From Wenzhouxiangella sp. (GTDB taxonomy: Bacteria; Pseudomonadota; Gammaproteobacteria; Xanthomonadales; Wenzhouxiangellaceae): a stretch of DNA of 10,798 bases. Of the stretch, positions 1-8,715 are shown in pieces. The notes beneath the pieces are model-generated. The model was not told the DNA's origin. It ran no database searches and worked only from the letters and a program-made list of their open reading frames with translations. Both the position numbers and the translations under genes were made by a program. The stretch lies in assembly GCA_021767625.1 (NCBI GenBank), contig JAASTB010000046.1, positions 1 through 10,798 on the forward strand. Reading direction: 5' to 3'. Within the stretch, counting starts at the first letter, position 1. Each line of letters begins with the position of its first letter.

Positions 1-42
1 GCCCGGGCGCACTTCGCGCGCGCCAGCTGAGGGGATTCGGAG

Positions 43-118
43 GCGTAGGATGCGTGGAGCGAAGCGCAACGCATCGCCTGATGCGTTACGGCCCAATGGG
101 CCTCCACGCATCCTACGC
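43..118. repeat. Cloverleaf-like inverted repeat, REP/MITE-type
   Basis: A perfect 17-bp inverted repeat (43-59 pairs with 102-118; arm GCGTAGGATGCGTGGAG) encloses two further perfect hairpins: AACGCATC/GATGCGTT with a 4-base loop (68-87) and GCCC/GGGC with an AAT loop (91-101). The result is a multibranched fold that works on either strand. The sub-motif ACGCAT recurs in the outer and inner stems, as in an element built from related palindromes. From general knowledge it resembles dispersed palindromic elements in gammaproteobacterial intergenic DNA. No transposase or TnpA-REP gene is in the window. A bidirectional transcription-stopping role is possible but not shown. Confidence 0.7.
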
Positions 119-309
119 TGCACCGACCGACCCGAAGCCACCCTCGAAGCCGCGCCGTCCTGGTGTCGGCTTCGTCCCATTCCGGAAGGGGCCACCGGAT
201 CCTCCGACGGAATCTTCGCGAAGGCACCGCCCCGAAGGGGCCAGCCCCCACAGTCCTCTAAGGACCGAACCAACTGAGCGTGGGACTTTGAAGTTGAAGA
301 GCGATTTTT

Positions 310-341
310 GGTGACTTTTTTCGCTCTGGAAAAAAGTTACC
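310..341. repeat. 13-bp T6/A6 inverted repeat
   Basis: Positions 310-322 (GGTGACTTTTTTC) pair with 329-341 (GAAAAAAGTTACC) around a 6-base loop. Twelve pairs are Watson-Crick and one is G-T (313/338). The arms contain runs of six T and six A. It is flanked by TTTTT on the left, but on neither strand does a T-tract follow the stem, so it is not a textbook intrinsic terminator. Together with the GAA-triloop hairpin at 352-366 it looks like part of a dispersed intergenic element rather than a signal specific to this gene. Confidence 0.6.
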
Positions 342-351
342 CGGCGCAAGA

Positions 352-366
352 GCCTGCGAAGCAGGC
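352..366. repeat. Perfect 6-bp hairpin with GAA triloop
   Basis: GCCTGC (352-357) and GCAGGC (361-366) pair around GAA. A second hairpin with the same triloop sits at 229-241. It lies 11 bases from the T6/A6 inverted repeat and probably belongs to the same repeat complex. Confidence 0.5.
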
Positions 367-460
367 CGGCCGGAACGCCTTTGACTTGTTGAGGCCACCA
401 AAGCGCCCAGAAACGCCAACCTCACCCAAGCCCCACTACCCGAACCCGGAACTCGATGAT

Positions 461-3400
461 CTAGTTCAACGGATCGTCGATCGCACTCACGATCCACTCG
501 CGCAGATCGGCGGCTTCCTCGGGGCCCAGGCCGGTGCGGCTGGACAGTTCGGCGGCGGTGATCGATTGCTCGTCCCTGCGGGCGGCGAGATAGCGGTTGT
601 CGGCCAGCCACTGCTCCAGGGCGTCGGTGGTGTCGGTGCGGAAGCGGCTGACCCGGCCTTCGCGCAGGCCGTCGATGAGGGCCTGGGGATGGCCGTCCAC
701 TTCCTCCAGCAGGTCGAGTACGCGCGGCATGAAGGTGTCGGTAATCTGCCCGAACGAAGCCAGGGCTCCGGCGTCCACCGGCCGGTGATGACGGGCGCGC
801 CAGTCGTCGATGATCAGGGCCGCGGCGTTGCAGCGGCGCTCGAGCATTGCGCGCTCGTTTCCGTCGAGCAGTTCGTCGTCTTCGTCGGCGTCGAGATAGC
901 CCGACAGCTCGCCCACGCGAGATAGCTCAAGCCGCATCAGGCGGGCGGCCAGCTCGAGGTGGTCGTGGAGCAGGTGGAAGACCTCGATCATGCCCGTACC
1001 GAGCCAGGGGCGCACGGGGCCCACGCCGGCTTCCCTGGCCCATTTCTCGGGGGACCGCTTGCCCGGCTCCGGCACTTCGCGCTTGCGGCGTTCCCCGGCG
1101 GGCATGGCCAGCTTGAGGGGCTCGACCTGGCCGCGGCGCACTTCGGCCATGTCGACGGTGTGCGGCTGCGGTCCGTCGCCTGCCCAGGCCGCCCAGGCGG
1201 TGGCCTCGTCGCTCTGGGCGGTGAGGTAGAACATCTGTCGGCCGCCGGCCGCGATCTCCTGGACCGACTCGACGACCAGGCGATAGCGGTCGGGGTCGGA
1301 GGTCGTGAGCACCTCGTCCATGAAGACCGGCAGCGGCTCGCGGTTGCGTTCGGCCTGCTCGATCCAGGCCAGGCGTACGGCCAGCAGCAACTGCATTCGC
1401 GTGGCCGTGGACAGTTCCGAGAGCGAGCGCGCCTGTTCGGCGCGGGCGTCGAAGGCTTCGAAGCGCTCGCCGCGGAACCGCAGGCGATAGCGATGGTGGG
1501 TGAAGCGCTCGAACCAGTTGGCGGCGCGCCGCAGCGCGGCGGGCTCGTTGTCGGCCTGGTGGGCGATGCGCACGTCCTCGACCAGGGTTTGCCCGGCGGC
1601 GGCCAGCATGTGCTGGTCGAATTCATCGGCCAGCGCCTCGCGCTGCAGTTCGAACTCGCCGATCAGCGACTGCAGCTCCCGCCGTCGCAACACGTCCTCG
1701 TGCCGGGTGTGAATGGTGGCGATGTGTCGGTTGAGCTCGTCGCGCCGCTCGGCCCTTTCGGCCAGCGCTTCCTGCCGCTCGGCCAGGGTCTCGCGCTGCT
1801 GCTCGCGCGCCAGCTTGAGCAGGTCCTTGTCGGCATCGAGCTTCTGTTCCAGGCGCGCGACCTCCAGCGAGCGGTCGCGCCGCTGCTGTTCGAGTTGGCG
1901 CCATTCCTCGTGCTGTTCGATCCGCTGGATGAGCGTGTCGCGGTCGCCCTTGTCGATACCGGCCTGCTCGAAAACCTGGTCGTGACGCTGCTGCAGCATG
2001 TCGATGTCGGCTTCGAGCTCGCCCAGGCGGTTTCGGTGCGCCTGGACTTCGTTGTGCAGCTCGGCGTTGGTGCGCATACGCGGGGCGAGCTGGTGCAGCA
2101 CGCCGGCAAGCTTGCGGCTGGACAACTCCGAGACTTCTTCGAAGCCATAGCGCTCGAGCAGTTCGGCGGCCTGCCTGCGGCTCGCCGACTGGGCCGCTCG
2201 GTCGTGCTCGAGCTCCTGCTGGTGCTGGGCCACGGCGCGATCGGCTTCCTGCCAGTCGTAGAGCTGGCGGGCCCAGAGCAGGAAACTCGTCTCCAGCCGC
2301 GCCTCGGTCCTCAGGCCCATCGATTCGGCGGCATCGTTGAGCTTGGTGCGGGCCTCCTCGAGCCGCTCGCGTTCTTCGTTGAGCCGCTCGCGCAGCTCAC
2401 CGGCATGGTTGTGCTGCACCTGCCGATGGGTGGCCGCTTCCAGTTCCTGCTCGAGCCGCTCGAGCCGGGTCTCGACTTCCTCCTCGCTCCAGCCCAGCGG
2501 CGGCTCGACGTCGGTGGCCAGGAAGCGCGACTTCGCGTCGCCCAGGTAGCGGAAGCGCATGACGAAGCGCCCCAGCAGGAAGGCGGGTACGCCCACGGCC
2601 AAACCGATGAGCAGCACGAGCTCGCCGAAGGGCTCGATTTCCCGCGGTCCCAGCAGGCGCCAGCCGGCCAGGACGCCGGCCAGCGACAGCCCGCCCCAGA
2701 GCACGCCCTCCAGGCCGCTCAGGCGGGCGTGCTCGATCCACTCGATCAGGGCGTCGCGCGCGGTCCGCAACAGTTCGGGCGTGTCCGCCGCATTCGACCG
2801 GGGCACGTGCAGGCGCGCCAGCTCGGCGCTGATCGAGCGCAGTTTCTCGCGCTGGTCGAGCACGCGGTCGACCTGCTTTTCGAAGTCCTGGAGCTGCTCC
2901 AGCGGTAACTGCGGCTGGCTGTCGGCGTGCAGGCTGCCGAATCGTTCGCCAGCGATCTTGCGCCGGCGGATGGCCTGCTCGAGTGCCGCAGCGTGCTGGT
3001 CGATGCGGCGTTCGATGTCGGCCAGCTCGTCGCGCCGGTCGGCCAGTTCGGCCTGCACGGCCTCCAGCCGCTGCGGGTCGACACCGCCGCTGGCTTCCAG
3101 GCGCTTCTCCGCCGACTCGAGGGCCTCCCGGGTCAGCGTGAGTTCCTTGCGCCGCTGGCCGACTTGCTCTTCGATCTGGTCGAGGCGGGTCAACTCGTCG
3201 CCGCGCAGGCGATCCATGCCGCCGGGAAACTCCTCGATGAGCGTGTTCTCGAGGGCATTGCGGGCGGCGATGGCGTCGGCCAGGGCCAGGGCCTCTTCGC
3301 AGGCGCGCAGCTCGCTGGCGGCGTGGCCGGTTTCCTCGAGTTCGCGCTGCAGGTTCTCGAGCGTGTCGAGTTCGTCCTGCAGCTCGGCGTATTCGTCCTG

Positions 3401-3898
3401 CTTTTCCTCGATGGCGCGATCGAGGTCGGCGAGTTCCCGTGCCCGCTTCTGCGGACGCGGCGGGCGCGTCAGGGGCGCTTGGGTGAGCACGGCGTCGAGA
3501 TCGTAGCCGCCGGCCAGCAGGGTGCGGATCTGGGTGGCGATGTGGACGTCGGTGTCGCCCAGGCGCGCCAAGTCCTCGGAACTGATCAGGTAGGCGCCGA
3601 TGCTCTCGCTGCCGGGCAGGGAGGGCGGCGGCGAAGGCTCGGCGCCGTCGAGCCAGGTCACCTGCTCGCCGTGGCGCTCGCTCTCGAGGGTGGTCTCGCC
3701 CACGCGCCAGCGCGCGCGCAGGTGGCAGAAGCCGGGGGTGAGCTCGGGGTAGAGCAGGGCGCGCACCGCGCGCACGATGCTCGACTTGCCCGAGGCATTC
3801 GGCCCCGTGATGAAGTTGATGGCGTCGGGTTCGAAGCGGACCGACACCGGTTCGTCCAGGCCCGCGAGGCTGCGAATCTCGAGCCGCTCGAGTTTCAT
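461..3898 (-). CDS. Rad50/SbcC-like ATPase, YhaN type, with membrane hairpin
   Basis: A 1145-residue SMC-type ATPase, predicted to power and gate the nuclease encoded just upstream. Walker A is GPNASGKSS (32-40). Long coiled coils cover about 155-365 and 470-750. The C-terminal lobe has a YhaN-style signature, LSTATRMQLLLAVRLA (829-844), and Walker B VFMDE (858-862). No CxxC zinc hook is present. At the coiled-coil apex, two hydrophobic segments (about 396-416 and 426-447) are joined by about 10 residues, predicting a membrane hairpin. The switch-histidine position appears to be Gln895 (LTAQSDEA). After about residue 925 come a charged, Pro-rich linker and a helical extension to 1145, not expected in the family and ending in a helix-turn-helix-like stretch (about 1112-1140). 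The ATG was chosen because GAGGAG lies 5 bases upstream, the MKLERLEIRSL strand is typical, and it overlaps the nuclease stop. A further 247 open codons upstream lie inside the nuclease gene and are out-of-frame. Family call sure; cellular role inferred. Confidence 0.9.
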   Translation of the reverse strand: MKLERLEIRSLAGLDEPVSVRFEPDAINFITGPNASGKSSIVRAVRALLYPELTPGFCHLRARWRVGETTLESERHGEQVTWLDGAEPSPPPSLPGSESIGAYLISSEDLARLGDTDVHIATQIRTLLAGGYDLDAVLTQAPLTRPPRPQKRARELADLDRAIEEKQDEYAELQDELDTLENLQRELEETGHAASELRACEEALALADAIAARNALENTLIEEFPGGMDRLRGDELTRLDQIEEQVGQRRKELTLTREALESAEKRLEASGGVDPQRLEAVQAELADRRDELADIERRIDQHAAALEQAIRRRKIAGERFGSLHADSQPQLPLEQLQDFEKQVDRVLDQREKLRSISAELARLHVPRSNAADTPELLRTARDALIEWIEHARLSGLEGVLWGGLSLAGVLAGWRLLGPREIEPFGELVLLIGLAVGVPAFLLGRFVMRFRYLGDAKSRFLATDVEPPLGWSEEEVETRLERLEQELEAATHRQVQHNHAGELRERLNEERERLEEARTKLNDAAESMGLRTEARLETSFLLWARQLYDWQEADRAVAQHQQELEHDRAAQSASRRQAAELLERYGFEEVSELSSRKLAGVLHQLAPRMRTNAELHNEVQAHRNRLGELEADIDMLQQRHDQVFEQAGIDKGDRDTLIQRIEQHEEWRQLEQQRRDRSLEVARLEQKLDADKDLLKLAREQQRETLAERQEALAERAERRDELNRHIATIHTRHEDVLRRRELQSLIGEFELQREALADEFDQHMLAAAGQTLVEDVRIAHQADNEPAALRRAANWFERFTHHRYRLRFRGERFEAFDARAEQARSLSELSTATRMQLLLAVRLAWIEQAERNREPLPVFMDEVLTTSDPDRYRLVVESVQEIAAGGRQMFYLTAQSDEATAWAAWAGDGPQPHTVDMAEVRRGQVEPLKLAMPAGERRKREVPEPGKRSPEKWAREAGVGPVRPWLGTGMIEVFHLLHDHLELAARLMRLELSRVGELSGYLDADEDDELLDGNERAMLERRCNAAALIIDDWRARHHRPVDAGALASFGQITDTFMPRVLDLLEEVDGHPQALIDGLREGRVSRFRTDTTDALEQWLADNRYLAARRDEQSITAAELSSRTGLGPEEAADLREWIVSAIDDPLN

Positions 3899-5151
3899 CA
3901 CGTCTCCTCGCGCTGGGCGACCAGGCGGATCAGGGCCAGGCGCCCGGCGCGACGCAGCCAGTCGGCGATGGCCTCGTCGTCGGGCTCGTGGTCGAGATCG
4001 CGGAACTCGCGGGCCCCGAGCACCGGCGACATGGATTCGCGCGCGAGCCGGACCAGCCGCTGGTATTCCTCGTCTTCCGGATCCTGCAGTGCGAGCAGGC
4101 GGCGTGCCAGCAGTCCGCAGGGATCGGCCTGACGCGCCAGGCGTTTGAGGTCCAGGCGCGGCATGACGCTCGAGTCGATTCGGTGGATGAAGCAGGCGAT
4201 GCCCTGCTCCTCCCAGGAGCGGCCGTCGGCGGCGAGCTCGGCGGCCGCCTCGGCCAGCGCCGAGGCGGCGGGCGACTGGCCCGTGAGCGTGATGCGCAGC
4301 CCGACCGCCGTGGGTGGGTCGTCGCTTTCCGCCATCGGCCGCAGCCGCTCCCGCGCGGCGCCGAGAACCTGCGCGCCGAGTTCGCCGGCATCTTCGAGTT
4401 CGCTGCAGTCGATGGCCAGGGCCTCGTAGCGCAATGCGGCCAGCGGCAGCTGGTCGGCGGCGATGTCCTTGCCTTCGACCTGCACGAGCCAGGGACCGCG
4501 CGGGCCGGTTTCGGAGGCCCGCAGTGCGGAAATCGAGCCCAGGTAGCCGATCGGGCGGTCGCTGTCGAGATCGTCGGGCCGGTGGATATGTCCCAGCAGC
4601 CATGCGTCGACCGGCGCGGCTTCGAGTTCGCGCCGCCACACCGGCGCGTGCGGGCTTTCGGACTGATCGAGGTCGCAGTGCAGCAGGCCGATGACCGTCC
4701 CCTCGGGCAGGGACGGGGGCAGGTCGCCCAGCGGGCTCTGCCGCACCTGCGGGCGCGGAAAAGACCAGCCCAGAACGGTGATCTGGTCGACCGGGACGGG
4801 CTGCCAGCGGCCGCCGGCCCCGACCAGTTCGAGCGCCTCGATTTCGCCGGCCAGGCGCGGCAGCACTTCGGTGTCGTGGTTGCCGGCTACGGCCAGAACG
4901 CGGATGCCGGCCGCGTCGAGTCGTTCGATGCCGGCCTTGAGTTGCCCGTAGGCAACGAAGAAATCGCGCCCCTGGTCGACCAGGTCGCCGGCGAGGATCA
5001 CCGCGTCGACCTTGCGCGCGATCGCCTCGTCGACCGACCGGAACCAGGCCGCCTCCGGCCCGAGTTCGTCGCGGCGCGCGCGCAGGTCCTCGGGAATCGC
5101 CGCGGGCGGGCGTCCGAGGTGCATGTCGCCGATGGCGAGGAGGGTGGTCAC
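3898..5151 (-). CDS. Mre11/SbcD-like DNA exonuclease, YhaO type
   Basis: A 417-residue calcineurin-like metallophosphoesterase, predicted to be the nuclease subunit of a two-metal Mre11-Rad50-like complex acting on DNA ends. All metal-binding motifs are visible in order: GDMHLG (8-13, D9 and H11), GDLVD (55-59, D56), GNHDTE (90-95, N91 H92 D93), LLHCD (156-160, H158) and GHIH (187-190). The strand end YLGS (203-206) follows. Residues beyond about 230 form the capping and partner-binding region, more divergent and ending REET. Length is close to B. subtilis YhaO (about 408 residues, from memory). The start is GTG at 5151; no strong ribosome-binding site precedes it, but the motif spacing leaves little room for a later start. 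The TGA overlaps the ATG of the Rad50-like ATPase by one base, so the two are almost certainly co-translated partners. The exact substrate is not deducible. Confidence 0.93.
   Translation of the reverse strand: MTTLLAIGDMHLGRPPAAIPEDLRARRDELGPEAAWFRSVDEAIARKVDAVILAGDLVDQGRDFFVAYGQLKAGIERLDAAGIRVLAVAGNHDTEVLPRLAGEIEALELVGAGGRWQPVPVDQITVLGWSFPRPQVRQSPLGDLPPSLPEGTVIGLLHCDLDQSESPHAPVWRRELEAAPVDAWLLGHIHRPDDLDSDRPIGYLGSISALRASETGPRGPWLVQVEGKDIAADQLPLAALRYEALAIDCSELEDAGELGAQVLGAARERLRPMAESDDPPTAVGLRITLTGQSPAASALAEAAAELAADGRSWEEQGIACFIHRIDSSVMPRLDLKRLARQADPCGLLARRLLALQDPEDEEYQRLVRLARESMSPVLGAREFRDLDHEPDDEAIADWLRRAGRLALIRLVAQREET
3904..3909 (-). promoter_or_regulatory. Shine-Dalgarno of the Rad50-like gene
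   Basis: On the minus strand this reads GAGGAG, 5 bases before the ATG at 3898. It lies inside the last codons of the nuclease gene, whose TGA (3900-3898) shares one base with the ATG. This fixes the start codon and supports translational coupling. Confidence 0.8.
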
Positions 5152-5193
5152 GGGCAGGTAGCTCGGCTGGTCGGTTCGCTGAGTCGACGGATC

Positions 5194-5222
5194 AACATAA
5201 AGGATTCAACCTCGAGCGACAA
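5194..5222 (-). promoter_or_regulatory. Candidate sigma70 promoter for the nuclease/ATPase pair
   Basis: On the minus strand, TTGTCG (5222-5217) and TATGTT (5199-5194) are separated by exactly 17 bases, each matching 4 of 6 consensus positions. Initiation near 5187 would give a leader of about 36 bases before the GTG at 5151. It lies in the 127-base gap after the exported-protein gene, so the pair may be transcribed on its own. Such moderate matches occur by chance. Confidence 0.35.
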
Positions 5223-5227
5223 GATCG

Positions 5228-5246
5228 GACGGCGCCGGACGCCGTC
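5228..5246 (-). terminator. GC hairpin after the exported-protein gene, weak terminator candidate
   Basis: GACGGCG (5228-5234) pairs perfectly with CGCCGTC (5240-5246) around a 5-base loop, 32 bases past the stop of the exported-protein gene. On the minus strand the following bases (CGATCTTG) are only weakly T-rich, so termination would be partial at best. It could equally be a chance GC palindrome. Confidence 0.3.
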
Positions 5247-5278
5247 AGGCGCCCGCGCAGTAGAATTGCAGGAGTTCC

Positions 5279-6529
5279 TCAATTGAACCAGAGGGCGAAG
5301 CCCAGGAACCGGCCGTTGAAGGCATCGCGGAGCTGGCGCCAGAAGGCCGCATCGGTGATCGGTCCGTCCTCGAAGTAGGGTGCCGCGCCCGTCCCCTGGA
5401 CCCACAGCACCAGGTCGAAGCGCTCCGATTCGAGCAGCGCGCGCCGCAGGTTGATGCCGACCGGGCGTTGTCCCCGCCAGAAGGGGACGAGCGTCTCGCC
5501 GGCCAGGATGGATTCGGCCTCGGAGAGAAAGTCGTGCCAGGCCTCGACCATCGTCTCGCTGACGGCCGCGCCGGGGATGACGCCGGTCTGGTCGGGGCCG
5601 GGGACCCACTCGCGGTCGTCGTCCTCCTCGTCGCGGATCCGTTGCCAGGACGACCGGCTCTGCTCGATGACCGTGTGCAGGCGCTCGACCATCCGTTCCC
5701 GGCGCGCGGGTTCGACAACCGGCAGGTCGATCAGGTGGATCATGGCGACGGCGTCGAGCACCATCGGGGCCATCCCGCCGCCGGTCTCGAGTTCCGCCAG
5801 GAACGGGTAGGGCGTGTCGGGCTCGCTGAAATACAGATGGGCGGTGTGATCGAAAAGCCGTTTGCCGTCGTGGGAGAGGTAGAAATCGAGCAGGGCCGAG
5901 AGCAGGTTGCAGTACCCCCTGAGCCAGTGGACGTCGGCGGCGTCGAAGCCGATCCGGAACTGGCTGGCGGTTTCGGCGTCGAGGCCGCCGCGCGGATTGA
6001 CCGCCGCCAGGATGCGCCACAGGGCCTCGTCTTCCTCGGCCGAGCCGTTGGCGTTGAAGTCGAGGTGGCCGCGACCGGGATACAGGTCGAGCTTGACCTC
6101 GCCGTCGTCGATGCCGGCCAGGGTGCGGTCGGCGCGATCGAGTTCTTCGACCAGCCGTTCGAGTACGGCGCGGGCCCGGGTGTAGTCGATGGGTTCCGGC
6201 TCGGGGTTGGCGGGTACCGGCAGGCGCAGGAAGGGCAGCATCCGGGCGAAGTCGGAGCGCGAGCGCAGCCCGTGCCGGTACCAGGCCTGGCCGAGGTGTT
6301 CGATGGCCGCGGCGAACTGCATGAAGCCGAGTGCCAGGCGCAGTTCGTCGTTGCCGGGTTCGGCTTCGAGCAGGGCGGCCAGCTCGGCGCTGCCGGCCGA
6401 CGCTCGGGCGGTGGAGAGGTAGTCGTCCACGCGTTCGCTCGGCGTCATGGCCCGGGTCTCGGCGATCAGGCCCGTCGACAGGGCCAGGCAGATCAGGCCG
6501 GCCAGGCAGTGGCGGATCGGATTCGGCAT
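5279..6529 (-). CDS. Exported protein of unknown function with EF-hand-like loop
   Basis: I do not recognise this 416-residue protein. It begins with a typical Sec signal: basic MPNPIRHC, a hydrophobic core (about 9-22) and an A-x-A-like site near TRA (25-27). The mature protein should be periplasmic or secreted. The mature part is acidic, helical and rich in Leu/Ala/Glu, with many aromatic residues in the C-terminal half. Residues 157-168 (DFNANGSAEEDE) match the 12-residue EF-hand/dockerin calcium loop at positions 1, 3, 5, 6, 9 and 12. No paired second loop is evident. There are no later membrane segments and no obvious catalytic motif. The ATG at 6529 is preferred over one 14 codons upstream because GAGGGA lies just before it and the signal peptide then starts at the N-terminus. 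It sits 90 bases after yheS and 127 before the nuclease gene. A link to either neighbour is unsupported. Confidence 0.8.
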   Translation of the reverse strand: MPNPIRHCLAGLICLALSTGLIAETRAMTPSERVDDYLSTARASAGSAELAALLEAEPGNDELRLALGFMQFAAAIEHLGQAWYRHGLRSRSDFARMLPFLRLPVPANPEPEPIDYTRARAVLERLVEELDRADRTLAGIDDGEVKLDLYPGRGHLDFNANGSAEEDEALWRILAAVNPRGGLDAETASQFRIGFDAADVHWLRGYCNLLSALLDFYLSHDGKRLFDHTAHLYFSEPDTPYPFLAELETGGGMAPMVLDAVAMIHLIDLPVVEPARRERMVERLHTVIEQSRSSWQRIRDEEDDDREWVPGPDQTGVIPGAAVSETMVEAWHDFLSEAESILAGETLVPFWRGQRPVGINLRRALLESERFDLVLWVQGTGAAPYFEDGPITDAAFWRQLRDAFNGRFLGFALWFN

Positions 6530-6619
6530 GCTTGCTTCCCTCGTTGAACTTGCCGGCCCCTTCTTGTCCACGAGTCTACGAGATGGAGGCGGGCTTTGCC
6601 CAGCAGGAGAGGCCGGACT

Positions 6620-8533
<1,914 letters not shown>

Positions 8534-8544
8534 GACAAGAAGGG

Positions 8545-8572
8545 GTTCGGTGTTCGGTGTTCGGGGTTCCGG
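8545..8572 (-). repeat. Heptad array, 4 units, abutting yheS
   Basis: Four 7-bp units read GTTCGGT, GTTCGGT, GTTCGGG, GTTCCGG on the plus strand. In the yheS mRNA sense they are CCGGAAC, CCCGAAC, ACCGAAC, ACCGAAC. The array ends 11 bases before the GTG and occupies the region where a ribosome-binding site would be expected. Its first unit in the mRNA sense is identical to the units of the array at 8666-8706. Confidence 0.85.
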
Positions 8573-8665
8573 AAGATCGGCTCGTCGAGAGCGTTCGCCG
8601 CTGGAGTTGGCGCACATGGTATCCCAGCCGAACGCAGCGAAGAGCCGAAAAACGCTAAGCTGTCG

Positions 8666-8706
8666 CCGGAACCCGGAACCCGGAACCCGGAACCCGGAAC
8701 CCGGAA
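8666..8706 (+). repeat. Heptad array (CCGGAAC), 5.9 perfect units
   Basis: Five perfect consecutive copies of CCGGAAC plus CCGGAA, with no mismatch over 41 bases, followed by TTATTC. It is inverted with respect to the array at 8545-8572, so the two could pair as a cruciform with a loop of about 90 bases. The perfect copies suggest recent slippage or ongoing homogenisation. Confidence 0.9.
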
Positions 8707-8715
8707 TTATTCTTT

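Larger units (their letters stand above)
1..460. other. Noncoding region rich in inverted repeats
   Basis: No convincing gene lies in these 460 bases; open frames here are short, overlap on both strands and match no family I recognise. The stretch holds a cloverleaf-like inverted repeat (43-118), a GCCCC/GGGGC hairpin with a GAA triloop (229-241), a T6/A6 long-stem hairpin (310-341) and a GCCTGC/GCAGGC hairpin, also with a GAA triloop (352-366). The layout resembles the dispersed REP/MITE-like intergenic elements common in gammaproteobacteria (family knowledge; copy number cannot be seen here). It lies directly downstream of the Rad50-like gene, whose stop is at 461-463. I see no hairpin followed by a T-tract on the minus strand, so no canonical terminator for that gene was found. 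Confidence 0.75.

Noticed and set aside
1..30. Possible 3' end of a plus-strand gene (frame 1 open to a TGA at 28-30)
   Set aside because: Only nine codons are visible, too few to support a gene, although the repeat element starting 13 bases later is a usual position just after a gene.
308..925. 205-codon plus-strand open frame starting in the T6/A6 hairpin
   Set aside because: It runs from repeat DNA into the antisense of the Rad50-like C-terminus; composition and context indicate a shadow.
959..2908. 649-codon plus-strand open frame
   Set aside because: It is antisense to the Rad50-like coiled coil; low-complexity composition and no recognisable motif. GC-rich DNA commonly leaves such shadow frames open.
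2927..4132. 401-codon plus-strand open frame
   Set aside because: Antisense across the junction of the nuclease and ATPase genes; no family resemblance.
3899..4639. N-terminal extension of the Rad50-like protein by 247 codons
   Set aside because: It is an Arg/Ala/Gly-rich shadow of the nuclease gene; the ATG at 3898 has a strong ribosome-binding site and a family-typical N-terminus.
3988..5286. 432-codon plus-strand open frame
   Set aside because: Antisense to the Mre11-like gene, whose five metal motifs settle the strand.
8573..8665. Sigma70 promoters for yheS and the metallopeptidase
   Set aside because: No hexamer pair at 16-18 base spacing with acceptable matches on either strand.
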